Positions 45,301 to 53,511 of a DNA stretch of 64,000 nt are shown here, one piece after another (position 1 is the stretch's first letter; every line of letters begins with the position of its first letter). A program made the translations under genes and the position numbers. The notes beneath the pieces were generated by a model. The model made no database searches. It had not been told where the DNA came from and saw only the letters and a list, made by a program, of their open reading frames with translations. Origin of the DNA: UBA11403 sp963784615 (GTDB taxonomy: Bacteria > Pseudomonadota > Gammaproteobacteria > Legionellales > Legionellaceae); assembly GCA_963784615.1 (NCBI GenBank), contig CAWASG010000001.1, positions 2,166,978 through 2,230,977 on the forward strand, given 5' to 3'.

Positions 45301-45641
45301 TCATTCTCATTCACTTTGAAGCGGACTGTCACCAAAGCACCATCATCTATAGCCATTCCGTAGGTGTGTTCTACACCGGGTATAGAAGCCATTAATCCTT
45401 CCAAGGGACGAACAATTTGATTCAGCATTTCCTGGGTGTCGCTGCCTGGCCGGCTCACGGAGAGTGTTACAGCGGGAACAATAATCTCTGGATTATAAGT
45501 CCTGGGGGTTCGCTCTAAAGCCAAAATCCCAAATAACAAAATACCAATGATTAAAAGAAGCGTAAGCTTTGATTGAATGAACGTTCTTGCTAATTGGCCT
45601 GCTTTATTTAATTTATCCTTTGAATAAGGAATGTCATTCAC
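42381..45641 (-). CDS. RND efflux pump inner-membrane subunit
   Basis: 1086 residues, the size of AcrB/MexB-type proton-driven pumps with 12 membrane helices and two large periplasmic loops. The N-terminal FIQSKLTLLLIIGILLFGI is the first helix. The proton-relay Asp pair is in SLGLLVDDSIVVIENIHRH, as in AcrB (Asp407/408), and not the CusA-type heavy-metal motif. PAVTLSVSRPGSDTQEM marks the porter domain. The substrate is unknown. The gene starts 30 bp after the TolC-like gene, without the usual adaptor gene before it. Confidence 0.95.
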   Translation of the reverse strand: MNDIPYSKDKLNKAGQLARTFIQSKLTLLLIIGILLFGILALERTPRTYNPEIIVPAVTLSVSRPGSDTQEMLNQIVRPLEGLMASIPGVEHTYGMAIDDGALVTVRFKVNENEESSLVKVYNQINSNMNKMPPGTLMPLIRSVSLYDVPLVTLTLHAKGENPVALRMLADKLLEQLRAVPQVGKSWVMGASPNALRVWLDPKKMAEHAISIANIQQALSMNNVSLGAGTLEHQLSETPLRIEGSLISNDDLANIIIGTDGAKPILLKDIATIERGPEQESIASYFTYGASAEHKNADLEPAVTIALARQKGSNGVDVAKAILSKLEQMQQSKMIPETIKVSVTRNYGDEANDAVNTLVEHLGIAIASVVILLMFFLGWREASVVIFSIPLILCLVLGIGWLSGQTINRITLFALILSLGLLVDDSIVVIENIHRHLMKGMQRNFSRLVISAANEIGKPTIIATFTVMLALLPMAFVGGMMGPFMAPIPFNAPLAMIVSLFIAYSIVPYLAYRWLRKKARHQMNQKQDAHPTRLQRIYLYIFKGLLASSKKRHLFYLSIVILLGAVLLQPLWQFIRPSGSNGPLSPLGVEIKMLPDDNVNTFLVSVDAGPNATLEKTRIVVNAMSDIIKRNRYVSDMELYLGEAAPEDFAAMVRGDNLLHGSQYGQIRINLMTKHERSIGSHKIAEEVYQSLLPIKKQYPESTIKLFESPPGPPVRSQMEAGLYGPNYNDLRVMAHKITDSVYPKIYGMINIDNSVTSDASQYRIEINHNAAMLAGLTPQAVAQEVTALFKGVYVGNGHEPNAREPEHIILRLPREARKDAQVFSHLYLKNQQQQPIPLAQIATLHLGKQQKPVFTKDQIPLVYVTGEVLGSSPAYAVASASQMLKKPPFSLEVGNLGFHDEQPQNISKIQLFWLGEMRLTLDVFRDLGSAFIIAIVLIYILLTAFYQSFFIPLIIMGAIPLTIIGVFPGHWLMQQPFTATSMIGVIALAGIVVRNSLLLIDFILEHQHRGYSIEDAVIESGVERLLPIILTALAIILGSSVMLSDPVFGGLAISLIFGSFASTVLTLFLIPLIYLSWWKRTHKTR

Positions 45642-45671
45642 AATAGTGTCCCCTTAAGAGATATTCGTTCA

Positions 45672-47075
45672 TCAGGCGTTTATGCTTGCTTTAGGAATGA
45701 GTTGATTAGTTAACATTAAAATATGCGCTTGATTGAGTCTCAATTGATGTAAGACTTGTAATCTTTGAGCTTTGCTTTGAGTTAATTTCATTTGGCTGTC
45801 TAACAAGGAACCTAATGGCACTAGACCGCGGCCAAATCGTTGTCTTAATTTGTTAATCACTGCTTCTTCTTTATGAACCAGTTGGCGGTTTAACTCTAAC
45901 TCATAACGAAATTGTGCCGCATTTCGTGTTAATTGTCTTAAAAGTAATTTGAGTTGATTGCGTTGCTCATCGAGCTCGAATTGCGCTTTTTTTGCATTTG
46001 CTGTGGCAGACTGAACAGCCCCAGCACGATCTCCTGCGCTAAAGAGTGTCCAATTGGCTCCTAAAGCGATTGTGTCTGAGGGCAATCCAGAACCTAGTGT
46101 ATTGCCATTCCAATCATGCCTTAGTTGGAGATTGACTTGGGGTTTATACAAGGCTTGAGAGGCTTCAATCGTTGCTTTTTCTGCTTGTACACGCGCGCTA
46201 AGCGTCATAATTGACGCATTGTGATTCATGGTCTGTGATATCAATGTGTCCAATTGAACATTTTGTTGATTCAAGGCAGTATGCTGACTCGGCACAAGGG
46301 TACTGTTAGGATTGCCTATTAGCGTTCTAAAGTTATCCAGTTCATTCTCTGCTTGTAGTCGAGCATTTGATAAACCAAGAGTGGAGCCATTTAAATAAGC
46401 TTCAGCCATCAATACATCGCTATCTAAGGTAATAGACTGTTTTTTCAACGCATTGGTCGTTGTTAGAAAACCCTTAGCTCGAGCGACTTGTTTTTCAGCA
46501 ACACGCGTCAATTGATTGGCAGTTAAGAATCCTTCATAAGATGCATACAATTGATAAGCCAATTGGTTTTGAGCCTGTTCATTACCATGTTGAGCAGATT
46601 GTAATAAGGATCGGGTCTGCGCCTGTTGAGCTTTTATTTTACCACCAGAATAAATAGGGACTGTCAATTTAAAAGCGGTATCTAGATTACTGTAATATCC
46701 GGGATGATTTAAGGCATTAGGTTTAGTATATAAAGTAGATGGCCCCATGTATTGCTCGGCACCAAAATCAGCAAATGAGGCATTTCCTTGGCTTAATTTG
46801 TATCCAAAAACAGACATCGGATTATCACTACGTGCCCCGTTAACCTCAAGGTCAAGCTTAGGCCAGCTCATACTATTGGCTTGTTTCAAAGCCCCATTAG
46901 CGCCTTCAATTGACGCAATGGAGCCTTGTATCGTGGGGTTATGACTTAAGGCATAGCATAGGGCATTATGATAGGAAATTGGCTGCCCTGTTTGCGCCGA
47001 AAGGGCTGGCGATAGCGAGCATCCGATAATAATCAATATTGCGTATGTTTTTATGAGATGACTATGGAGGAACAT
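45672..47075 (-). CDS. TolC-family outer-membrane efflux protein
   Basis: 467 residues with a signal peptide (hydrophobic AILIIIGCSLSPALSA, cleavage near residue 27). Two internally repeated helical domains of outer-membrane factors are shown by YHNALCYALSHNPTI at the start and by ALYKPQVNLQLRHDWNGN in the second half. It forms the outer-membrane and periplasmic tunnel for an RND or similar pump. It is first in the operon with the RND gene. Confidence 0.93.
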   Translation of the reverse strand: MFLHSHLIKTYAILIIIGCSLSPALSAQTGQPISYHNALCYALSHNPTIQGSIASIEGANGALKQANSMSWPKLDLEVNGARSDNPMSVFGYKLSQGNASFADFGAEQYMGPSTLYTKPNALNHPGYYSNLDTAFKLTVPIYSGGKIKAQQAQTRSLLQSAQHGNEQAQNQLAYQLYASYEGFLTANQLTRVAEKQVARAKGFLTTTNALKKQSITLDSDVLMAEAYLNGSTLGLSNARLQAENELDNFRTLIGNPNSTLVPSQHTALNQQNVQLDTLISQTMNHNASIMTLSARVQAEKATIEASQALYKPQVNLQLRHDWNGNTLGSGLPSDTIALGANWTLFSAGDRAGAVQSATANAKKAQFELDEQRNQLKLLLRQLTRNAAQFRYELELNRQLVHKEEAVINKLRQRFGRGLVPLGSLLDSQMKLTQSKAQRLQVLHQLRLNQAHILMLTNQLIPKASINA

Positions 47076-47226
47076 GACATATCCTTGTTCTAAATATTAG
47101 ATCATTCTAATGCATTATTAGGGCGGGTCATTAATTGAAATCCAATTAATGAACGGGTTTGTTAATCAATATGTTGTATTTAAAAGGTTATTTTTATGGG
47201 TAATAAAAATATACCCCCAGTGGCCT

Positions 47227-47382
47227 TTAGTCTAAAAAGGAAATCACTCTTTTGCTCAAATCCGCAATCACATTGATGGCCTTGTCATAATCAGCCGCTA
47301 AATCAGGATTGAAGACCATGTTTTCAATAAAATCTTGGTAGCGTTTTCGCCATAAAGATTTGGTGCGTAAGAGATCGACCAT
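47227..47382 (-). CDS. Small ORF (51 aa) after the hip locus, probable fragment
   Basis: The frame MVDLLRTKSLWRKRYQDFIE to DLSKRVISFLD lies 8 bp beyond the HipSB-like gene. Its composition is protein-like (amphipathic, RKRYQDFIE, AADYDKAINV). It recalls the C-terminal part of AbiEii-type nucleotidyltransferases, but the match is weak. No clear ribosome site is seen. It may be a gene remnant or a small accessory protein. Confidence 0.4.
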   Translation of the reverse strand: MVDLLRTKSLWRKRYQDFIENMVFNPDLAADYDKAINVIADLSKRVISFLD

Positions 47383-47389
47383 GCACTTT

Positions 47390-48037
47390 TTATATATTTG
47401 TTTTTGATTGAAAATATTTTATCAATTTAGTTAATACTTCCTGGTGAACTTGGCAGCCCGTTTGTTTTAACTGCCAAAGTGCAACTTCGGGAAAATTAAG
47501 CAATATTTGCATGTATCTTAATGTAGTTAGATCGCTGCTTACTCCAGCTTCAATTCTTTGTAATGTTGTTTGACTAATATCTAAAGCTTTGGCTAGGTCA
47601 TGTTGAGTAATTTGTAATTGTTTTCGTAAGTTAATAATATCACTTGAATCAAACTTACTATAATAGACATGCTCAAAAACAAAACTCGATGGTCCGCGCC
47701 TTCCTATGGAACCCAATAATATAATTGGATTTTTTTCAGTAGTAGAAATTCCCTGAGCTTCACAATAATCATTATAAGCGGGATTAGATTTATCTGGGAT
47801 TCTATCGATAAATGATGGGAAGAGTTTCCCTTTTTCAGAGTGATGACGTAATTTAAAAAGATCAAGATCTGGGCTTATTGGTATTGCATTTTTTGAGTAA
47901 GCATAATTTTTATCGTATATTAATTCATATCTATCATTATTTTTGTTATAAATTAATTCGCCAACCAGAATCCGCCTTTTTCTGCTTTCATGAAAAATTT
48001 TTAATCGGTATTCATCTGGTTTAGTCAGGTAAGTCAT
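47390..48037 (-). CDS. HipS-like domain fused to HipB-like HTH
   Basis: 215 residues from the ATG at 48037, which overlaps the kinase gene by 17 bp and has GGAG 8 nt upstream. Residues 8-127 resemble the HipA N-terminal subdomain 1, which is a separate protein called HipS in HipBST systems (RRILVGELIYNKN, LFPSFIDRIPDKSN, NPIILLGSIGRRGPSS). Residues 134-185 form an Xre-type HTH (INLRKQLQITQHDLAKALDI, SQTTLQRIEAG), as in HipB. It is probably the antitoxin and the operon repressor in one chain. Confidence 0.8.
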   Translation of the reverse strand: MTYLTKPDEYRLKIFHESRKRRILVGELIYNKNNDRYELIYDKNYAYSKNAIPISPDLDLFKLRHHSEKGKLFPSFIDRIPDKSNPAYNDYCEAQGISTTEKNPIILLGSIGRRGPSSFVFEHVYYSKFDSSDIINLRKQLQITQHDLAKALDISQTTLQRIEAGVSSDLTTLRYMQILLNFPEVALWQLKQTGCQVHQEVLTKLIKYFQSKTNI

Positions 48038-48923
48038 TTTCAAGCTCCGCAAATCTTTTTTTAATTAAAGCCTTAATGGCTTCCCGCATAAGAATGCTGC
48101 AAAAGCTTTCATCAATTACTTGATATAGCTGAGGTAGTTTTATGCTTTTGTAAAAATCCTGAACATCGTCTCCAAATCCAAGTTTTTTTAATTCTTTAAC
48201 ATAATCGCTCATATTAGGTTCAAGAGTAACACTTGTACTGATTCTCCCTGTAGGATTGAAATCAGCTTTAAGCATATTGCCACTTTCTAAGCTTAAATAA
48301 GAAACATTATCGTAAATTGGTGAAAGAGAAGTATTTTTCGCGGTTATAATAAATGCTAGATTTCTTCCATGCCGATCGTGGTTACCAATGAGGGAGTCAA
48401 ATAATATTGTTTTGATGAACATTTTTACGTCATGTGGACGTTGAGTTTTTTTAGTTATTACGCTTATAATTCCTTCGCAACTATGTTCATCATCAGGTCT
48501 GAAGTGATAGATGTGTTGAAGATCGGTAGGCGCTCCAGGCTTGATAAAATTCTTCGTAACAAAAGTTCTATCACCATTGAAGTCAATAAAGTAAAATTCT
48601 GCAACAGATACACCCAGCAACTTGCCAATTTGATTGCAGAGATATTCTACTTCTGGTAGTTCTGGGGCATCATCCTGTCTCATTTTTAGTATGTATGATT
48701 GACCATCGAGATCCGCTGAATATTTTTTAAATTTCCCATGAAAAAAACTAGTGTTTTGAGATGGTTGGTTAGCAGATTGATCTGAGGTGCTCGATCTTCT
48801 TTGCAGGCTAACAAATTCTGCCGTTATTGGTACTTTAAACCAAGCAGTAAAGCAATCAGGGTGCAAACCATAATGCGCTAAATTTGGGTGGTCAATTTGT
48901 AAGCGACACTTCAAACAATTCAT
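48021..48923 (-). CDS. HipT-like (HipA C-terminal) kinase toxin
   Basis: 300 residues. A possible zinc knuckle is at the N-terminus (CLKC, then HPDCF). The kinase core has Lys80 in SYILKMRQDD, catalytic loop Asp183 in GNHDRHGRNLAF and a metal-binding Asp205 in SPIYDNVSYL. It lacks the HipA N-terminal subdomain, which is instead encoded by the next gene. The glycine-rich loop region is TSFFHGKFKKYSADL and not the usual SxSGxQ. In known HipA/HipT proteins the kinase phosphorylates an aminoacyl-tRNA synthetase (GltX or TrpS); the target here is unknown. Confidence 0.85.
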   Translation of the reverse strand: MNCLKCRLQIDHPNLAHYGLHPDCFTAWFKVPITAEFVSLQRRSSTSDQSANQPSQNTSFFHGKFKKYSADLDGQSYILKMRQDDAPELPEVEYLCNQIGKLLGVSVAEFYFIDFNGDRTFVTKNFIKPGAPTDLQHIYHFRPDDEHSCEGIISVITKKTQRPHDVKMFIKTILFDSLIGNHDRHGRNLAFIITAKNTSLSPIYDNVSYLSLESGNMLKADFNPTGRISTSVTLEPNMSDYVKELKKLGFGDDVQDFYKSIKLPQLYQVIDESFCSILMREAIKALIKKRFAELENDLPD

Positions 48924-49255
48924 TTAATATGATCCATTAAGTTTTATCATATAGCTAAATTATATTATTAATGCCTAAAGAAATCAAGACGAAGATGATG
49001 TCTATATGAATCATATTGAAGTTAATGTCTACATGAGCCAAAAGTGTATCCTCTTGATATCGCAGGGTAACCTCAGACGCCGACTTTCCGCGGAAAGTCG
49101 GCAATCAGGTTTTACCCTGTGATATCGAGAGGATACCCAAAAGTATTTAAAAAATACTTAGCACTTGGTTAAGTTAAGTCATAATATTCAATGGCTCGCG
49201 CAAAACATCGTGGGCGATTTCACTCACTACGCCACGTTTCATGATCCAGCTAATC
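48924..49255. other. Intergenic region between hip and oxyR genes
   Basis: 332 bp. It holds the palindromic repeat at 49046-49136 and, upstream of the kinase gene, the AT-rich probable hip promoter. No other coding signal is convincing. Confidence 0.5.
49046..49136. repeat. Palindromic repeat, copy B (91 bp)
   Basis: The outer arms begin GTATCCTCTTGATATCGCAG and end ATCGAGAGGATAC, the same as the repeat at 3004-3146. The centre is the compact CCGACTTTCCGCGGAAAGTCGG, with no insert. This is the simple form, and copy A seems to be the same element with a second palindrome inside. Confidence 0.88.
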
Positions 49256-50155
49256 TCACTGCGTGATAACTGTTTTGACCAAATCAGCCAGTAACCGATA
49301 ACTTTCTTGTTTATGAGACGTGGCACGCCAGGCCATACCAATGTCACGATGCGCCGTGCGATGAGGTAACGGAAGGGTGACTAAACCCGTTCCCGTTAGA
49401 ATTCCGTTTTTGATCGCGAGTTGCGGTAAAAAAGTGACCCCTAGGCCTGCGCTCACCATCTGCGTGAGGGTATGAAGATTGGTTGCAAAAAAAGGGTTTA
49501 TTTTTTTACTGTTTTTTAAAGCGCAAGCCTGCAACGTATGCCCTGTTAAACAATGCTCTTTAGCTAAAAGAAAAATACTCTCGTCTGGCCAAAAGTCCAC
49601 CGATTTTCCTTGAATGCTTTCTACCCAATGAGCCGGTAAAACCAGTTGGAACGGATCTTGACATAAAATTTGCGTATGTAGATTTTTAGTGGTGTAAGGC
49701 AGCGCTAAAATAATGACGTCAATCTCCCCCTGCTCTAAGGATTGCAGTAAATTATCCGTCGTGTCTTCGCGAATCAGTAATTTGAGTGCCGGATAGGCTT
49801 TCTGACATGCTGAGACGAACGAGCTTATCATAAAAGGCGCAATGGTCGGGATGCATCCTAAACGCAATTCACCTTGCATGGGTTTACCCTGATTTTTTGC
49901 ATAATCCATCAAATCCTGACTGCCCTCAATCAGGGCCCGGCTACGTTGCGCTATCTTCTCGCCCAAGGGGGTAAAAATAAAAGTTTTATGATCGCGCTCC
50001 AATAATTGAACGCCTAATACCTCTTCCAATTGGGCTATTGAGGCACTCATGGTGGACTGGCTAATAAAACACGCAGCAGCCGCTCGACCAAAGTGCTGAT
50101 GATCAAAAAGGGTTACTAAATGGTGCAATTGTTTTAAGGTGGGTAACCTGCTCAT
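49256..50155 (-). CDS. oxyR: OxyR-type LysR regulator of peroxide stress
   Basis: 299 residues. An N-terminal winged HTH (FGRAAAACFISQSTMSASIAQL) is followed by the LysR effector domain. Redox cysteines match OxyR: Cys202 and Cys211 in KEHCLTGHTLQAC, 8 residues apart as Cys199/Cys208 in E. coli. It is divergent to ahpC-ahpD, the expected target, but a 3395-bp transposon now lies between their promoters. Confidence 0.92.
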   Translation of the reverse strand: MSRLPTLKQLHHLVTLFDHQHFGRAAAACFISQSTMSASIAQLEEVLGVQLLERDHKTFIFTPLGEKIAQRSRALIEGSQDLMDYAKNQGKPMQGELRLGCIPTIAPFMISSFVSACQKAYPALKLLIREDTTDNLLQSLEQGEIDVIILALPYTTKNLHTQILCQDPFQLVLPAHWVESIQGKSVDFWPDESIFLLAKEHCLTGHTLQACALKNSKKINPFFATNLHTLTQMVSAGLGVTFLPQLAIKNGILTGTGLVTLPLPHRTAHRDIGMAWRATSHKQESYRLLADLVKTVITQ

Positions 50156-50356
50156 CGATTTCCTCGATTGATATCATCAATTTAATTCGCTTTAACTCAT
50201 TATAGACCGTCGCTTCAGCCTGAACACACAATCTGATGGATTTCCCCGTAATTCCAGCCACGTTCATTGATGTACAAATAAAAAACCCCTCATAAAGCTT
50301 GATTAAAACCTCATGAAGGGTACTCTTACGTTCAACGACGAACAAAGAGAGCCTAA

Positions 50357-50926
50357 ATGTACCATGAACTATTAAAAAAGACCAGTTTTCATCCGTTATT
50401 CGTGCATATCGATGATGAAATGGCTGAGAAAGTTCGAGCTGAAGACTGTCCTTTCTGTAACGGTCCTTTATATCAAGCCGATTACCCTCGTAGTCCCCTC
50501 GGGTTACCTGCATCATGCCGTGAGCATTATGATAGTCGGCGCAGTCTTTGCTGCGGAAACTGCCGAAAGCGTGTGACAACACCATCGGTACGGTTTTTGG
50601 GGCGACATCGTTTTCCGGCTGCGATTATCGTGCTTATCTCCGCCTTCATGTCCAGTGCTTCGAGGCGCCGGTATTACCAAGTAACGCGTTATTTTGGTAT
50701 CAGCATCAGTCTGCGAACCTGGGGGCGTTGGCGTCGTTGGTGGCGAGATTGTTTTATTGGCACTGCTTTTTGGAAACAGGCTAAAGCATTCCTGCCCGTA
50801 AAGGCCATTGTTGGCCCATTTCCTCGACAACTTCTTTTGATTTTTCCAGACAACCTGAGTCAAAAACTGGTAAATGCCTTGCAGTTTTTAGCGCCAATGA
50901 CAGCGGGCGTTTATCGCGCTGTCTAA
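50357..50926 (+). CDS. Transposon zinc-ribbon/HTH protein
   Basis: 189 residues, first gene of the 3395-bp element. CPFC (residues 31-34) and CCGNC form a zinc-binding ribbon. Residues 80-150 are basic and helical (TWGRWRRWWRDCF), perhaps a HTH. It corresponds in place and layout to the 179-residue protein of the other transposon. The function is not known. Confidence 0.7.
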   Translation: MYHELLKKTSFHPLFVHIDDEMAEKVRAEDCPFCNGPLYQADYPRSPLGLPASCREHYDSRRSLCCGNCRKRVTTPSVRFLGRHRFPAAIIVLISAFMSSASRRRYYQVTRYFGISISLRTWGRWRRWWRDCFIGTAFWKQAKAFLPVKAIVGPFPRQLLLIFPDNLSQKLVNALQFLAPMTAGVYRAV

Positions 50927-51016
50927 AGGAGGGAGTTATTCGCGCAGAGTTTGCATCTTTAGATCAAGTTAGACATCCAGTAGACTCATAAACTTCTTAA
51001 ACAAGCAGGAGTTTTT

Positions 51017-52480
51017 ATGAGCAACAAGAAGCCCGATGTTGGTACTCGCCAAGAACGGTGGGCCCGATTTCGCTTTTCGGTTATTGGCCCACTTTTGGCA
51101 GCGCCGCCGGATAAAGGGCAACTACAGATTGAGCTGGCTTCTTTAGCTCAAAAGCAATGGCAGCATCCCATTACAGGATTACCAGTTCATTTTGGACTAT
51201 CGACGATTGAGCGATGGCTTTATCAATCTCGCCATGAGAACGACCCGGTCGGTGCTTTGCGAACGAAACGCCGTACAGATGCCGGGAGTAGTCACACGCT
51301 CTCAGCCCCATTAAAGATGAGCATCCAACATCAACATCGTTCACATCCAAGCTGGAGCTACCAGTTACACGTAGATAACCTCTATGTGATTGCAAAGACA
51401 ACGCCTGAGTTAGGCGTCTTGCCGTCTTACAATACGATTCGTCGTTACATGAAGTCGAATGGTTTCTGCAAGCAACCTGGGCGGAAAAGACGACATACAG
51501 AAGGCGCCATCCTCGCAGCTGATAGGCTAGAGAAACGAGAGGTCAGAAGTTATGAAGTCGACCATGTTAACACGTTATGGCACCTTGATTTTCACCATGG
51601 CTCACGCAGAATTTTGGGACGAGACGGTCAATGGCATAAACCCTTATTACTTGCCATTCTGGATGACCGCTCCCGCCTGATTTGTCATGCGCAATGGTAC
51701 ATGGATGAAACCGCAGAGACGCTGGTACATGGGTTTATGCAGGCACTACAGAAACGCGCCTTACCGCGCGCTCTGATGAGTGACAATGGCAGTGCGATGA
51801 CTTCGGCTGAGTTTACCGAAGGGCTTGCGAGATTGGGCATTCTACATCAACCTACACTACCTTATTCTCCCTACCAAAACGCGAAACAGGAGGTTTTTTG
51901 GGCGCAAGTTGAAGGGCGATTGATGGCTATGCTTGAGGGTGAGGAGGAGATAACCTTGTCGTTACTCAATAAAAGCACCCTTGCTTGGGTCGAGCGTGAA
52001 TACCATCAAAAAGTACATTCCGAGATTGGCTGCTCACCGCTTGCGCGCTATATGAAGGATGCCGATGTTGGTCGACCGTGTCCTGACACCGCAGCGTTAC
52101 ATCATGCTTTTTGCACTCAGGTGCATCGCAGGCAACGTAAATCAGATGGAACATTCAGTCTTGATGGCAAACGCTTTGAAGTGCCATCGCAATACCGCAG
52201 TTTGGAGATATTGTACATCCGCTATGCACGGTGGGACTTAGGCTCTGTAAGGCTTGTCGATCCACACACCAACACACTGTTAAGTATGATTTATCCACAA
52301 GACAAATCAGAAAACGCTTCAGGTCAGCGTCGAACTTTCACCAATTCCGGTGAACAAGAGCCCAGCGAAGAGCTTGTATCAACAGGCGTTGCGCCCTTGC
52401 TAAAAGCACTGATGGCAGAATACGCGGCCACCGGCCTTCCTCCGGCCTATTTACCCAAAGGAGAATCTGAACATGAGTAA
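51017..52480 (+). CDS. DDE transposase (Mu/TnsB-like)
   Basis: 487 residues. N-terminal HTH regions (HFGLSTIERWLYQSR) are followed by an RNase H-like core with Asp in TLWHLDFHHG, Asp in LMSDNGSAMTS and Glu in QNAKQEVFWAQVEG, the DDE triad. A Mu-type C-terminal beta-barrel segment (SDGTFSLDGKRFEVPSQYR) follows. It shares the family of the transposase of the 3084-bp element but is distant from it. It overlaps the ATPase gene by 8 bp. Confidence 0.92.
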   Translation: MSNKKPDVGTRQERWARFRFSVIGPLLAAPPDKGQLQIELASLAQKQWQHPITGLPVHFGLSTIERWLYQSRHENDPVGALRTKRRTDAGSSHTLSAPLKMSIQHQHRSHPSWSYQLHVDNLYVIAKTTPELGVLPSYNTIRRYMKSNGFCKQPGRKRRHTEGAILAADRLEKREVRSYEVDHVNTLWHLDFHHGSRRILGRDGQWHKPLLLAILDDRSRLICHAQWYMDETAETLVHGFMQALQKRALPRALMSDNGSAMTSAEFTEGLARLGILHQPTLPYSPYQNAKQEVFWAQVEGRLMAMLEGEEEITLSLLNKSTLAWVEREYHQKVHSEIGCSPLARYMKDADVGRPCPDTAALHHAFCTQVHRRQRKSDGTFSLDGKRFEVPSQYRSLEILYIRYARWDLGSVRLVDPHTNTLLSMIYPQDKSENASGQRRTFTNSGEQEPSEELVSTGVAPLLKALMAEYAATGLPPAYLPKGESEHE

Positions 52481-53309
52481 AAAACTACTGGCTCTTTATG
52501 GTCTAAAATACAATCCATTCATCTCGGATATCCCCGTAGAAGCCTTGTGCATTTACCCAAAGCTCGAGAATTTTTGCTGGCGTGTTGAGCAATCATTACT
52601 TCGTGAAGGTGGTTTTGCTTTAGTGAGCGGTGATCCTGGCACAGGTAAAAGTGTTGCCTTGCGCGTTTTGGCTTCACGCCTTACACGCGTGCGTGATGCG
52701 CAGATCGGCGTCATCAGTCATGCTAACTCAAGGCTTGCTGATTTTTATCGTGAACTGGGGGATGTTTTTTGTGTGCCACTTACGGCCAGCAATCGTTGGG
52801 GTGGCTTCAAAAATTTACGCGAACGATGGCTCACTCACGTTGATAGCACCTTGTTACGCCCAGTGCTTATCATTGACGAGGCACAGGAAATGTCGCCAGA
52901 AGTCTTAAGTGAACTACGGTTACTGACCAGTATGCAATTTGACTCACGTAACTTGCTCAGCGTCATTCTGGCTGGTGATCAAAGATTAAATGATAAACTA
53001 CGCCGCGACGATCTGATGCCTTTGGGTAGTCGTATTCGGATCCGCCTGCTCACAGAACACGCCAGCATTGAGCAGTTAACCCAAACGCTGCAACATCTAT
53101 TGGAACACGCTGGCAACCCTGGGCTAATGACGACAGGGCTGATAAACACCCTTTGTGAACACGCAGCCGGAAACAGTCGGATCCTTTGCAACATGTCTGG
53201 GGAACTGCTGGATATGGCCGCACGCCTTGAGCGTCCACAATTGGATGAGCAGTTGTATTTTGAGTGTTTCACCACTTCGGTCTCATCAAACAAACGAAAA
53301 AAAGCTTAA
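52473..53309 (+). CDS. Transposon AAA+ ATPase (TnsC/TniB/ExeA-like)
   Basis: 278 residues. The N-terminal LALYGLKYNPF resembles ExeA-type starts. Walker A is VSGDPGTGKSVAL at about residues 51-63 and Walker B is LIIDEAQEMSPEVL; sensor 1 is SVILAGDQRL. It probably provides target DNA recognition or activation for the DDE transposase. Its start lies inside the end of the transposase gene, a sign of translational coupling. Confidence 0.9.
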   Translation: MSKKLLALYGLKYNPFISDIPVEALCIYPKLENFCWRVEQSLLREGGFALVSGDPGTGKSVALRVLASRLTRVRDAQIGVISHANSRLADFYRELGDVFCVPLTASNRWGGFKNLRERWLTHVDSTLLRPVLIIDEAQEMSPEVLSELRLLTSMQFDSRNLLSVILAGDQRLNDKLRRDDLMPLGSRIRIRLLTEHASIEQLTQTLQHLLEHAGNPGLMTTGLINTLCEHAAGNSRILCNMSGELLDMAARLERPQLDEQLYFECFTTSVSSNKRKKA

Positions 53310-53322
53310 TCGGGAGAAAGCG

Positions 53323-53511
53323 ATGAAATATTTAGTCATTGAAGCACCGACACTCACCGATGAAGCAGCGGTCAATGTGCAGGATTTCTTTTATGCACTG
53401 ATGGTTGCGTTTGGTGAGCATTACCATCATCAAATAGAACGTTATTATCGAGAATCAGTCATTGGAACCATGGCTGATATTAATATGAAGGAGGATAATC
53501 CACCTTTCTAA
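53323..53511 (+). CDS. Small ORF (62 aa) in the 3395-bp transposon
   Basis: The ATG at 53323 has GGGAGAAAG close upstream and begins 13 bp after the ATPase gene. The peptide contains LTDEAAVNVQDFFYALMVAF and ends with acidic NMKEDNPPF. The other transposon has no such gene. I do not recognise it; it may be a small accessory factor. Confidence 0.5.
   Translation: MKYLVIEAPTLTDEAAVNVQDFFYALMVAFGEHYHHQIERYYRESVIGTMADINMKEDNPPF

Noticed and set aside
49184..49256. Short minus-strand frame just after oxyR (peptide SEISWIMKRGVVSEIAHDVL)
   Set aside because: It begins inside oxyR in another frame and shows no domain that I can name.
50103..50585. 160-codon minus-strand frame over the transposon left end
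   Set aside because: It spans the target duplication and the terminal inverted repeat, and lies opposite a real transposon gene, so it is chance.
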